From the NCBI RefSeq assembly GCF_029784155.1, contig NC_073692.1:155278334-155342333 (forward strand): 64,000 nucleotides of DNA. Direction: 5' to 3'. Below the pieces are notes generated by a model. The model did not search any database. It was not told the origin of the DNA and worked only from the letters and a program-made list of their open reading frames with translations. This document shows, piece by piece, positions 12,170 through 23,067 of the stretch. The translations under genes and the position numbers were made by a program. Each line of letters starts with the position of its first letter. Position 1 is the stretch's first letter. The DNA comes from Uranotaenia lowii. Lineage: Eukaryota; Arthropoda; Insecta; Diptera; Culicidae.

Positions 12170-13335
12170 ACGTCAGGAACTTGAAAACAGTGAACAGCGA
12201 ATATAGACGCCCCTTTCGCCGACCCTTGACACGGAACATGCTACCTGGAGTCAATTGCTCATAGTTTATAACCCTCATCTGAACATTTTCATCTCAATCT
12301 GATGCATGATCACGACAATATCGCGAAAACAGTGAGCAATTAACATGGACGGCCTTTTTTTTACCACGATTCAAAACTTGACACCTGAAATCAATTATCT
12401 TTTCTGTTAAACTCCCATGTGTCAATTTTCATTACAATTCTATGCTCAATCAAGAAAATATCGTAAAAACAGTGAACAGATAAGAACCCCTTTTGTCAAC
12501 CCCTGAGTCAAGATTTGAAACCTGAAAGGAAAAGAGCGTCCCTCAAAACTCCTATGCGGAAATTTTCATATCAATCCAATGTAGAATAACGTCAATATTA
12601 CAAAAAACATTAAAGTTGGGTATGGACGACTCCTTCAGCCGACTTGTGATCCGCAATTCGACTCTGAAATCGATTGCTCTTCCCTCAAAACACTCATGTG
12701 CTAATTTTCATCACAATACGATCTATAATAACGCCAATATCACAAAAACATTATTCAGTGAATATGGACAACCCCTTTGGCCGACCCTTAACACTAAATT
12801 TGATAACTGCAATCGATTGCTCGTCTCTCAAAACACTCATGTGCAAATGTTCATCACAAATCAATGTTAAATAAAGCCAATATCGCAAAAACATTAATCA
12901 GTGAATATGGACGACCCCTTTGGCCGACCCCTGACCCTAAATTTGATAACTGTAATCGATTGCTCGTCTCTCAAAACACTCATGTGCAAATTTTCATCAC
13001 AATCAGGTGTATAATAACGCCAATATCGCAAAAACATTAATCAGTGAATATGGACGACCCCTTTGGCCGACCCATGACCCTGAATTTGATAACTGTAATC
13101 GATTGCTCGTCTCTCAAAACACTCATGTGCAAATTTTCAACACAATCCGATGTAAAATAAAGCCAATATCGCAAAAACATTAATCAGTGAATATGGACGA
13201 CCCCTTTGGCCGACCCCTGACCCTAAATTTGATAACTGTAATCGATTGTTCGTCTCTCAAAACACTCATATGCAAATTTTCATCACAATCCGACGGAAAA
13301 TAACGTCAATAACGCGAAAACAATATTTGTCTTGT
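12170..13335 (-). repeat. 143-bp tandem array inside Helitron copy 1
   Basis: About eight units. Those from about 12.62 kb onwards are fairly regular, while those at 12.17-12.6 kb are strongly diverged. Each unit contains 'tggacgacccctttggccga', a 'cgattgctcgtctctcaa' block and a 'caatatcgcaaaaaca' block. Small ORFs here are read-throughs of the repeat. Confidence 0.85.
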
Positions 13336-13337
13336 AT

Positions 13338-13365
13338 GGACGACCCCCTTCGGAAGGGGTCATCC
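13338..13365. other. Hairpin at the satellite-array end, copy 1
   Basis: The arms GGACGACCCC and GGGGTCATCC pair around a short loop, with one G-T type mismatch. Copies 2 and 3 hold the same hairpin with perfect arms. It lies between the satellite array and the Helitron 5' region, so its position in the element is constant. Confidence 0.7.
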
Positions 13366-14054
13366 AAAAATCTATAACATTTTTCATCATTCCTGGTCCT
13401 AATGAGCTTCCATGCCAAATTTCAGATCTCTAGCTCTTAAGACGGCTGAGTCTATAGAGGACAAACAAACAAACAAACAAACAAACAAACATACAGATAA
13501 TTGCTTTTTATATATATAGACTAGCTGATCCCGTACGAACTTCGTTTCGCTTCAAATCATTGGTACGTCAAAATGAGTTTAGAAAATAAATTCGAAACAT
13601 TCTTTCGAAAATTTTGGGAAAAAAATTCAACAGTGTTTCGCTACTATTACTATTACTTGAAATTCAAATTAAACGGTTGATTGGCTTTTTATTAAAATTT
13701 ATGTCAGAGTGTTTTCTTCTCGATCGGTTGCAAAATCTAGACATTATGGCAGAAACATGTACTATTTGTTTGTGTGCACGACTCTTTTGCTTGACCTTCA
13801 CACTTAAATTGGTATCAATTAACTGCCTCCGACAAAATTATTGCACAAAACACTGAACTTTCAATGAAACCCTCTTTCGCCACTTTCGCCGACCCTTGAC
13901 ACGGAACATGCTACCTGGAGTCAATTGCTCATAGTTTATAACCCTCATCTGAACATTTTCATCTCAATCCGATGCATGATCACAACAATATCGCGAAAAC
14001 AGTGAGCAACTAACATGGACGGCCTTTTTTTACCACGATTCAAAACTTGACACC

Positions 14055-14860
14055 TGAAATCAATTATCAAAACACTCATGTGCAAATTTTCATCACAATC
14101 CGATGTATAATAACGCCAATATCGCAAAAACATAAATCAGTGGATATGGACGACCCCTTTGGCCGACCCCTATCCCTAAATTTGTTAACTGTAATCGATT
14201 GCTCGTCTCTCAAAACACTCATGTGCAAATTTTCATCACAATCCGATGTATAATAACGCCAATATCGCAGAAACATTAATCAGTGAATATGGACGACCCC
14301 TTTGGCCGACCCCTGACCCTAAATTTGATAACTGTGATCGATTGTTCGTCCTTCAAAACACTCATGTGCAAATTTTCATCACAATCCGGTGTATAATAAC
14401 GCCAATATCGCAAAAACATAAATCAGTAGATATGGACGACCCCTTTGGCCGACCCATATCCCTAAATTTGATAACTGTAATCGATTGCTCGTCTCTCAAA
14501 ACACTCATGTGCAAATTTTCATCACAATCCGATGTATAATAACGCCAATATCGCAAAAACATAAATCAGTGGATATGGACGACCCCTTTGGCCGACCCCT
14601 ATCCCTAAATTTGATAACTGTAATCGATTGCTCGTCTCTCAAAACACTCATGTGCAAATTTTCATCACAATCCGATGTATAATAACGCCAATATCGCAAA
14701 AACATTAATCAGTGGATATGGACGACCCCTTTGGCCGACCCCTGACCCTAAATTTGATAACTGTGATCGATTGTTCGTCTCTCAAAACACTCATGTGCAA
14801 ATTTTCAGCACAATCCGACGGAAAATAACGTCAATAACGTGAAAACAATATTTGTCTTGT
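14055..14860 (-). repeat. 143-bp tandem array inside Helitron copy 2
   Basis: Five regular units spaced 143 bp, for example the 'ggacgacccctttggccg' words near 14148, 14291, 14434, 14577 and 14720. A diverged leading segment (13.87-14.05 kb) belongs to the same family. The open frames of 62-97 residues on both strands recur at the same spacing and are not genes. Confidence 0.9.
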
Positions 14861-14862
14861 AT

Positions 14863-14890
14863 GGACGACCCCCTTCAGAAGGGGTCGTCC
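14863..14890. other. Perfect 10-bp hairpin at array end, copy 2
   Basis: The arms GGACGACCCC and GGGGTCGTCC are exact complements around an eight-base loop. The left arm is the same word as in the satellite unit, so the hairpin may have supplied, or come from, the repeat. Confidence 0.75.
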
Positions 14891-15589
14891 AAAAATCTAA
14901 AAACATTTTTCATCATTCCTAGTCCTAATGAGCATCCATGCCAAGTTTCAGATCTCTAGCTCTTAAGACGGCTGAGTCTATAGAGGACAAACAAACAAAC
15001 AAACAAACAAACAAACATACAGATAATTGCTTTTTATATATATAGACTAGCTGATCCCGTACGAACTTCGTTTCGCTTCAAATCATTGGTACGTCAAAAT
15101 GAGTTTAGAAAATAAATTCGAAACATTCTTTCGAAAATTTTGGGAAAAAAATTCAACAGTGTTTAAAGTCGCTACTATTACTATTACTTGAAATTCAAAT
15201 TAAACGGTTGATTGGCTTTTTATTAAAATTTATGTCAGAGTGTTTTCTTCTCGATCGGTTGCAAAATCTAGACATTATGGCAGAAACATGTACTATTTGT
15301 TTGTGTGCACGACTCTTTTGCTTGACCTTCACACTTAAATTGGTATCAATTAACTGCCTCCGACAAAATTATTGCACAAAACACTGAACTTTCAATGAAA
15401 CCCTCTTTCGCCACTTTCGCCGACCCTTGACACGGAACATGCTACCTGGAGTCAATTGCTCATAGTTTATAACCCTCATCTGAACATTTTCATCTCAATC
15501 CGATGCATGATCACAACAATATCGCGAAAACAGTGAGCAACTAACATGGACGGCCTTTTTTTACCACGATTCAAAACTTGACACCTGAA

Positions 15590-16250
15590 ATCAATTATCA
15601 AAACACTCATGTGCAAATTTTCATCACAATCCGATGTATAATAACGCCAATATCGCAAAAACATAAATCAGTGGATATGGACGACCCCTTTGGCCGACCC
15701 CTATCCCTAAATTTGTTAACTGTAATCGATTGCTCGTCTCTCAAAACACTCATGTGCAAATTTTCATCACAATCCGATGTATAATAACGCCAATATCGCA
15801 GAAACATTAATCAGTGAATATGGACGACCCCTTTGGCCGACCCCTGACCCTAAATTTGATAACTGTGATCGATTGTTCGTCCTTCAAAACACTCATGTGC
15901 AAATTTTCATCACAATCCGGTGTATAATAACGCCAATATCGCAAAAACATAAATCAGTAGATATGGACGACCCCTTTGGCCGACCCATATCCCTAAATTT
16001 GATAACTGTAATCGATTGCTCGTCTCTCAAAACACTCATGTGCAAATTTTCATCACAATCCGATGTATAATAACGCCAATATCGCAAAAACATTAATCAG
16101 TGGATATGGATGACCCCTTTGGCCGACCCCTGACCCTAAATTTGATAACTGTGATCGATTGTTCGTCTCTCAAAACACTCATGTGCAAATTTTCAGCACA
16201 ATCCGACGGAAAATAACGTCAATAACGTGAAAACAATATTTGTCTTGTAT
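15590..16250 (-). repeat. 143-bp tandem array inside Helitron copy 3
   Basis: Four regular units with the same phase as copy 2, and one unit fewer. The remainder of the array matches base for base apart from rare substitutions. Confidence 0.9.
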
Positions 16251-16278
16251 GGACGACCCCCTTCAGAAGGGGTCGTCC
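16251..16278. other. Perfect 10-bp hairpin at array end, copy 3
   Basis: Same arms and loop as at 14863-14890, at the same position in the element. Confidence 0.75.
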
Positions 16279-16939
16279 AAAAATCTAAAAACATTTTTCA
16301 TCATTCCTAGTCCTAATGAGCATCCATGCCAAGTTTCAGATCTCTAGCTCTTAAGACGGCTGAGTCTATAGAGGACAAACAAACAAACAAACAAACAAAC
16401 AAACATACAGATAATTGCTTTTTATATATATAGATATAACCTTTGCCATAACATTTTATGAAATTATTAACAACTCTAGCAAGTAAAGTCTGCCATTTTT
16501 GAATACTTTTCAATGGATTCAGATTTTTTATTTCGAAATTGTTCTAACTTTTTCCATGAAATTCTTAGCTGCTTGTCATGCAACCAAAAAATGAAGCTTA
16601 AGAATAAGCTTAACTTCATTTCAAGCTTAATTGAATTTTCTGGCTGATTTAATGTGCAAAAATTTCTTCTTCCATACAAATTTCCATACAAAATTGAAAC
16701 GCGTTGCGCTAACTCAGGAATCAACCAAATCATCTAAAATTTTACACTGATGCTTGGGGACCCAAAACGCATCGAAAAAACATATGGGAGCAAAAAGTCA
16801 TTTTCTTGTAGCGGTCTAATACTCACACTGCTCGCGATGATTATTAAAATCAATGTTTGAGGGTTCTGATAACTAGTAAAAGTTAAAACAAATTAGTGAT
16901 CCCTCTGTTGTGGAATGAGCCTACTTGGTTGAATGATTC

Positions 16940-17162
16940 AACTGAATCAAAGCAATCGAAAGATTCCTTTTAATTCAACCACGGTAAATGAAAAGTTCAT
17001 ATACCAGTATTTCGATAGCAACTTACTACCTTCTTCAGTCGAAAAAATCAATCGAAAACGTTCACTGACAAGGTAGTAAGTTGCTATCGAAATACTGGTA
17101 TATGAACTTTTCATTTACCGTGGTTGAATTAAAAGGAATCTTTCGATTGCTTTGATTCAGTT
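16940..17162. repeat. Perfect 93-bp inverted repeat with 37-nt loop
   Basis: The left arm 16940-17032 and right arm 17070-17162 are exact reverse complements over 93 bp. No frame of note crosses it. Part of the sequence just outside and inside the left arm recurs near 59984-60035, so it belongs to a dispersed family. A transcript across it would fold into a long perfect double-stranded stem. Confidence 0.9.
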
Positions 17163-18814
17163 CAATTTGTAGTTTTCATGTGGATAACTTTAAAATGCAT
17201 GAAACTGGCTTTGTAAAGAATGCTCCGTTTATTTCATTTCCTGGTTAATTGGACATCAAATGTACGTAGTCAGAAAAAAATATTGATTCCATCGGTTATT
17301 TTTAAATTTACAAAAACATGCAATTTTCACCCTACTAAGAAAAAGAGGTAAGTTGCAACAAACTTCAACGCATAAAGCAGGATTTAAATTTTCCATTTTT
17401 TCTGTCAAAAATGTTTTAAAAGTAAAAGCATTAGGGTGCTGCATACATTTAGGGATAAAAAATACCACAGAAAATTCTTCTAGCTGAAATCATAAAAATT
17501 TATGTTTGGATGGATGAAATTTCGAAATTTACAAATGCGTGATACAAAACAACCATATTCCAGCAAACACCATCCTCAGGGATTCTACAAATGTTTTGAT
17601 GATGTGTTTTACAATTTGAAAAAGAGTGTTTGTTGGTTTGATTAGTAAGTTGTACTCACAAAATGGTCGTTTTTTCTGTGCTTTATGTAAAACGTACTAT
17701 CCTGATTTCGAGGCTTAGGTATAGTTTCACTGTGAATGGATTATACTGTTAATTCAAATTTCCATCCAAACTAAAAATGGCGTTTTGCACATAATTTGAA
17801 TTTGAGTTGTTACTTAACGTTGCCAGAATTTTAATGGAACGAATCTGGGCTGGACATTTGATTTAAAATTGTCGACCAAAAATCCGGGAAATATCCAGGC
17901 AATTGAATAAATCCGAGCAAAATCCGGGGTTTTTGTTTTCAATGATATCCGGTCAACCCAGGCGGACCGGACTTTTTCAAATTTGTATTAAATATCCGGT
18001 AAAAACCGGATACAATCGGCAATCTCGCAACCTTCTCCTTATTATTCTAAAAATCGTCTCTCAGGCGTTATTTTGATCGAACTTTCTTGCGTTGTTTTCA
18101 GTGTTTTATCTGTATCGATATTTTTGACGGATTATTTATGTTTTTTCCTTAAGTTGTGTTCGTGTGATATGCTTAGAACAGAAGCAGAAATTGTACTGAG
18201 ATTTTCGCAATCTGTTCTCTGGTTTACGTTGTTGGGTGTATTAAAAAATGTCAAAATTTCAAAAGTGATAATACCCTGAAAATAACCCAAAAGGATTCGT
18301 TCCAAATATCGCCTGAAAATTGTTTTTCAAATAGTGGGAACAGAAATTTAAATTGTGTGTAAGACGCCTTTTTTAGTTTGGATGGAAGTTTGAATTAAAA
18401 GTGTAATACGTTCGCAGCGAAACTGAACCTAAACGCAAAATACGGATAGCACGCTTTCACATAAAGCACAAAAACATCGACTATTTTGTGAGTACAACAT
18501 AACACTAATCGAATCGGTAGGCGATGCCTAATTGACATCGCACGTGTTTTTTTTTCACGGAACTAATAATTTCGATATTTTTTGTTTTTTAATGTTACCA
18601 AAGTCTTAAAAATTAATAAAAGTGATATCGACGGGTGGCCGGAGGTTTCCGGTAGTAGTAGCCACCGGAAATTGTGATTACAATATGAAGATAGAAAATT
18701 TAGAGACGTGTTCAAACTTGGCCTAATTTTTCCTCTGCATGAGGGGCAACTTTAATGTGCAAAAATCCAAATCTGACTGATAATTTAATTTAAAAAAATT
18801 GGTGAATTGAGTGT
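17163..18814. other. No supported gene; CCGGGCAA-family remnant at 17.8-18.03 kb
   Basis: Mostly AT-rich. The part 17817-18035 starts 'gttgccagaatttt', contains 'aatccgggaaatatcc' and 'ggaccggactttttc', and ends near 'aatctcgcaacctt'. It is a diverged member of the CCGGGCAA family. A short GC-rich hairpin-prone segment lies at 18630-18670. Confidence 0.5.
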
Positions 18815-19559
18815 CCCAAGTAACAATTTTAGCTTTATTATGGTCAGCAAAATTTCGTTTGGACTATAGCATTAATCTTCATAAAAAGCTAAAGCGCATT
18901 CTATAACATCACCTGGACTCTAATAAAGCCAAAATTAGGCTATTTGGCCCTACCCTAGAAACGTCATCATGACATATCTTTGTTGGTCATCAATTCTGGT
19001 CACCAAAGCTTTTAAAAAGCTATTATAAAACATGTTAGGAAATTTGTTTTTTTTCGATTCTGTGAGTTCTCGGAGTTTTTTTTTCCAGCAACCATAATGG
19101 TTGATGAATGATGATTGCATTATTGAGATATTTATGATCTGGTAAAATTAATAGCCAAAATACCAATGTTTTAACCATATTATGAGCCTCTTTTGTACTG
19201 CCAGTCAAGATTTTAGGTAAAATGTGTATGAAATAGTATCTTAAAATAAATGCGCCTCGTCAAATCTGATGGTCAATCATGATGGAATTAATGGAAAATG
19301 GGCTTGAAAAAATATTTTCCAATGCTTGCATTGTGAATCCATCAACATGGCGTCATTTTGTGCCCTTCGATTTTGCAACCAACATGGCGTAAGTCAATTC
19401 ATAGTTTTATTATGGTTTAATGATGACCCCAAAAAAAGCTACGATTTGACGTTTCTCTCGCAAGCCAATCAATTACACGCTTAGGATGAGTTCCTAATTT
19501 CTGAGTTGTTAATCCTTAGTACAGTAAATGAGGACATACATTTTAAATAAAAACGGATT

Positions 19560-20691
19560 GGTTGTTAATCACCCGTGGAATAAATCATGAGTTGAAGTCA
19601 AATTTTGTTGTCTGACGCCATCTTGAAATCCAAGATGGCGGCTTTCGCTGATCGTTCAAATGTTGTAAATGACTTAAAATCGCATGAAATCCCATCAATA
19701 TTGGTATTGGGTGAAAGGGCTAAACGATTAGAAGTCGAATTTCGCTATCAGACGCCATCTTGAAATCCAATATGGCGGCATCCGCTGAACTTTTAATGCT
19801 GTAAATGACCAAAAGTCGCATTAAACAACCACTATATGGGTATTGGTTGAAAGGGCTAAACTAGAAGAAGCCGATTTTTTTCTTTTCGACGCTATCTTGA
19901 AATCCAAGATGGCGTCTTCCGCTGAACTTTGAAATGCTGTTAGTCACTGAGAATCGCATGGAAGGCCCACAATATTGGTATTTGGTGAAAGGGCTAAACT
20001 ACAAGAAGTCGAATTTCGCTATCGGACGTCAACTTGAAATCCAAGATGGCAGCTTCCACTGAACTTTAAAATGCTGTTAATCACTGAAAATCACATGAAA
20101 CTTCCACAAAATGGGTATAAGTTGAAAAGGATCAACGAGTAGAATACAAATTTCGCAATTAGGCGTCATCTTGAAATCCAAGATTGCGGCTTCCAATGAA
20201 CTATAAAATGATTGAAATCATTGAAAGTCACTAGAAATTCCCACAATATGATCATTGGGTAAAATGGCTTAATCAGTATAAGTGGAATTTCTCTATCAGA
20301 TCCTCTTGATATTCAAGATGGCGACTTTCGCTGAACCTTAAAATGCTGTAAATAACTAAAAAACCGCATGAAACACCCACAATATGGGTATTGGCTAAAA
20401 GGGCTTACCTAGAAGAAGTCAAATTTTGCTATCAGGTGCATCTCGAAATCCAAGATGACGGCTTTCACTGAACTTTAAAATGCTGTTAAACACTGAAAAT
20501 CGCATGAAACTCCCACAATATAGGCATTGTGTGAAAGGACCAAACGAGTAGAAGTCGAAGTTTTCCATCAAACGACATCTTGAAATCCAAGATGGCGGCT
20601 TCCACTGAGCTTTAAAATTCTGCAAATGACAAAAAACCGCACGAAACCTTTACAATATTGGTATTCGTTGAAAGGGATAAACTAGAAGAAC
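19560..20691 (+). repeat. 137-bp tandem array (eight units)
   Basis: The word 'cttgaaatccaagatgg' or a close variant starts at 19622, 19759, 19896, 20033, 20170, 20304, 20442 and 20579, giving steps of 137 with two small exceptions. In the best units the arms GCCATCTTG and CAAGATGGC form a 9-bp hairpin around AAATC. The rest of the unit contains 'gaaagggctaaac' and 'cgcatgaaa' blocks. Frames found here are not coding. Confidence 0.9.
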
Positions 20692-21027
20692 CAGACCCTG
20701 ATTGTTTTTGGCAACCCGCTCGAACATTTTGTGTTGTTCAAATCGAACGATTCTTTCCTCAACTTTGTTTTTTCTTTGTACTACATTTTTTATAATGTTT
20801 TTGATGCATTTAGCACTTTTCTTGTTTTGTCGATAGTTTTTGTTTTTTGCCATTTGCTATTTATGTCATTGTATTATGTCTATCATGCTAATATGTCTAA
20901 ATTGTATTGGTCCTATTAAAGCGAAAACTATAAGGTTATGTTGTTTCTGTTATTTGTTTGATTTAGGGACATGTGCCAAAATCGGATGTTTTCAAAATCG
21001 AATGTTGCCAAAAACGCTCGGGGTCTG
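20692..21027. mobile_element. 336-bp MITE, relative of the 1338-1939 element
   Basis: It starts CAGACCCTG and ends with the complement of CAGACCCCGAGCG, with 'ttttggcaac' words inside both ends. TA follows at 21028-21029. The left TA has been lost or changed. It sits between the direct and inverted 137-bp arrays. Confidence 0.7.
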
Positions 21028-21104
21028 TATTGTGGTTGCTTTGTGCGATTTTGGATCACTTACAGCATTTCAGAGTAAAGCGGAAAGAGAAAATCGACTA
21101 CTAC

Positions 21105-21560
21105 TCGTTTAGCCCTTTTACCCAATACCAATATTGTTGAGGTTTCATACGATTATAAGTCATATACAACATTTTAAAGTTCAGTGGAAACCACCATCTT
21201 GAATTCGGATGGCGTCAAACAACGAACTTTGACTTTTACTGGTTCATTTCTTTCAACTAATACCCATATTGTAAGGGTTTGAGGCGATTTTCAGTCATTT
21301 ACAGTATTTTCAAGTTGAGTGGTAGCCGCCAACTTGGAACTTAAGATGGCGACGGACAACGAAATTCGACTTCTACTCGTTTATTACTTTCACCTAATAA
21401 CAATTTTAATAAGGTTTCATGATATTTTCAGTTATTTACAACTTTGAAAATAAAAGCGGAAGCCGCCATCTTGTACTAATGATGGCGTCAAGCAACAAAT
21501 TTTGTTCCTCCTATTTGAACTCTTTCACTCAATACTCATATTCATTCCACTTCCGGTAAT
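21105..21560 (-). repeat. Inverted array related to the 137-bp repeat
   Basis: About three to four diverged units in the opposite orientation to the array at 19.56-20.69 kb. The words 'cccttttacccaatacc', 'gaggtttcat' and 'aagttcagtgg' are complements of the corresponding blocks. Divergence is clearly higher than in the direct array. Confidence 0.75.
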
Positions 21561-22041
21561 TCGAAGTTTTCATAGATTTTTATAATTTTTTATTATTTTA
21601 ACTCAAAATCAACACACAGAACTTATCAAAAATGTGTAAAAATGGGAATTCTAATTCAAATATGTGCTATCTAATCTGAGCGTGTCCTGATTTGACATCT
21701 TGATCGAGAACTGTCACTAAGTTTTATGGCGGTTTAATAATCAGGCACTGAGTGCTATTATAGAACATGCAAAAGAAAGCTTGGAGCAAACTTCTAAGTT
21801 TGTGTTTTATTATAGTTTAAACAAAGCATTCCTAACTCTTTCTAAATAACTAAAACAGTATGTTTAATGGAAGATTTATGAGCGTTTTCAAAACTATCTA
21901 AAAACAGATGGTCGATTCAAGAATATAAGCATTTTGCATGACCATAATAAAACCATCATAAAACGAGCTGCACAAAAAAAGCCATAATAAAACCATAATA
22001 AAACATCGAAATGCTAGTTAGCTTGATCTGTGTTACTTGGG

Positions 22042-23067
22042 GTTGTAAGTTATCTGTAAAGAATTGCTGAAAATCGGTGATTTTTTTCAAGAATGCGTTG
22101 TGGATCGCGGAATGAAACAAATAAGCGAGTGGTGTGGAATTAATTATGTAGAGAAATTGACCGTTTAGGTTGCATGGCATAAAAGGTTGTCAGGAAGAAA
22201 CTTTTAGGTCGTTCTATTTGTTACAGCAAACTACGAATCTTCAGGAATTTATGATCGTTGAAAGGTAAAATCATCCGGGTTTAATATAACGAAATATTTG
22301 TGAAACTTGACGATTATTTAGAGGTGTGAGGAAGAAAAAAAATAGAACGCACAACTAAAATCGGTAACGGGTTCGGTCATGTTGTGGCTTGCTTTGTTTT
22401 CCTGAAATAAGCGGGAGAAGGAAATTATTCCGTACAGGAAGGTGGCGACTTACCTTGATCTTCCAGTCAATGCAGATTAAGTAAATATGTGGCACTGATA
22501 AGATGTAAATTTGAAGTAAGATTTCAGAGTGGCAATATTTGACCGAATCAGCATGGTGTATCCAAGAAGTGTTTTCTGGCAGTTGAAGCTCTAATCACCC
22601 TGGGGTATCTTTAAGCAGTGGTTGCAAATTCAGTTGGTGGGTAAGTACGATGAGGTAAGGAAGGTGCCGTTGGTTACAAGGTAAGATGAATTCAAATTTG
22701 CAACTTTTTGATTATAAATTTAAAATAGCTTAACTCTATTATTGGGGATAAGTGGGGGGTAGGACAGGGCATCAAACGAACGGAAAACTGATATACAATG
22801 GATTGTGGATTCAAGCCAGCCGGAGTATCTCGGCAAATTTGGAATCTTGAGTAAGTTACTTAGGTACCTTTTCAGGACTCTTTATTTGTTTCGAACAGTT
22901 GGAAGGGAGTGAGGTGAGTCAAACCTGTCCCAAGCCAGTGGTAACGGACCCCTTGGTTGTACTGCAATTATTGTTGATGAGTTAAGCATGAACAGTATTT
23001 GAATGTGCGGTCGAGACTTCCCGTACCGACTCGGGTCGAGAGACCTATCAGCCACTGGTGGGTCAAA
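22042..23067. other. No supported frame; possible LINE or SINE 3' region
   Basis: The part from about 22.6 kb has more GC and ends in 'ccactggtgggtcaaa' followed by a (CATA)n run. This resembles the 3' end of the SINE at 32655-33015, which ends '...gggggaaccaaa' plus the same tetranucleotide. A retroelement 3' part is plausible, but I cannot recognise a coding block or a 5' end. Confidence 0.35.

Larger units (their letters stand above)
11245..13520 (-). mobile_element. Helitron-like element, copy 1 of tandem trio
   Basis: Read on the minus strand the copy starts TCTATATATATAAAAAGC at 13520 and ends ...CTAG at 11245-11248. A short palindrome (ACGAAGTTCGT) sits about 10 nt before CTAG. These are the classic Helitron signs: 5' TC, 3' CTRR and a 3' hairpin. 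The base after CTAG is T, as expected for insertion between A and T. There is no Rep/helicase frame, so it is non-autonomous. The interior holds (CAAA)n near the 5' end, a hairpin at 13338-13365, a diverged 143-bp tandem array, and a 0.5-kb insertion at 11467-11960 that copies 2 and 3 lack. It is the most diverged and probably oldest of the three. Confidence 0.75.
13521..15046 (-). mobile_element. Helitron-like element, copy 2 of tandem trio
   Basis: On the minus strand it starts TCTATATATATAAAAAGC at 15046 and ends CTAG at 13521-13524. The next base is the first T of copy 1, so the two are joined head to tail with no spacer. It is almost identical to copy 3. The two differ in length by 138 bp, which equals one 143-bp repeat unit minus a 5-bp deletion seen here near 13638. 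There is no coding capacity. The junction is what tandem rolling-circle replication or insertion exactly at a Helitron end would give. Confidence 0.78.
15047..16434 (-). mobile_element. Helitron-like element, copy 3 of tandem trio
   Basis: On the minus strand it starts TCTATATATATAAAAAGC at 16434 and ends CTAG at 15047-15050, directly joined to copy 2. The base outside its 5' end is A. Together with the T outside copy 1's 3' end, the trio as a whole sits between A and T, as Helitrons do. It has four regular 143-bp units against five in copy 2. The near identity to copy 2 implies a recent duplication. No protein is encoded. Confidence 0.78.
10784..16816. mobile_element. TA-flanked long-inverted-repeat element hosting the Helitron trio
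   Basis: The tips read GACCGCTGCAAG at 10784 and the complement of GACCGCTACAAG ending at 16816. TA flanks at 10782-10783 and 16817-16818. Deeper inverted similarity continues, for example 'tagcgcaacgagtttta' near 10912 against the complement near 16697-16713. Without the three Helitron-like copies (11245-16434) the element would be about 843 bp, a normal size for a MITE. It carries no transposase. The inference is that a Helitron entered a MITE-like element and then formed a tandem set. Confidence 0.65.
18815..22041. mobile_element. 3.2-kb foldback-like element with internal tandem arrays
   Basis: The ends are the 11-bp inverted pair CCCAAGTAACA (18815-18825) and TGTTACTTGGG (22031-22041). 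Inside both ends are words such as 'agctttattatgg' and 'ccataataaaacc' in opposite orientation. Next come a 137-bp tandem array (19.56-20.69 kb) and an inverted array of the same family (21.1-21.56 kb). A 336-bp MITE sits between them. The arrangement resembles Drosophila foldback elements, whose long inverted ends consist of tandem repeats. No clear target duplication and no transposase are visible, so the single-element reading is an inference. Confidence 0.55.

Noticed and set aside
13945..16093. Repeated ORFs of 62-97 codons on both strands at 143-bp spacing
   Set aside because: They are translations of the satellite units. A period of 143 divided by 3 is not whole, so no long protein can be encoded.
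11245..16434. CRISPR-like regular repeats
   Set aside because: Units are contiguous with no unique spacers and the context is eukaryotic.
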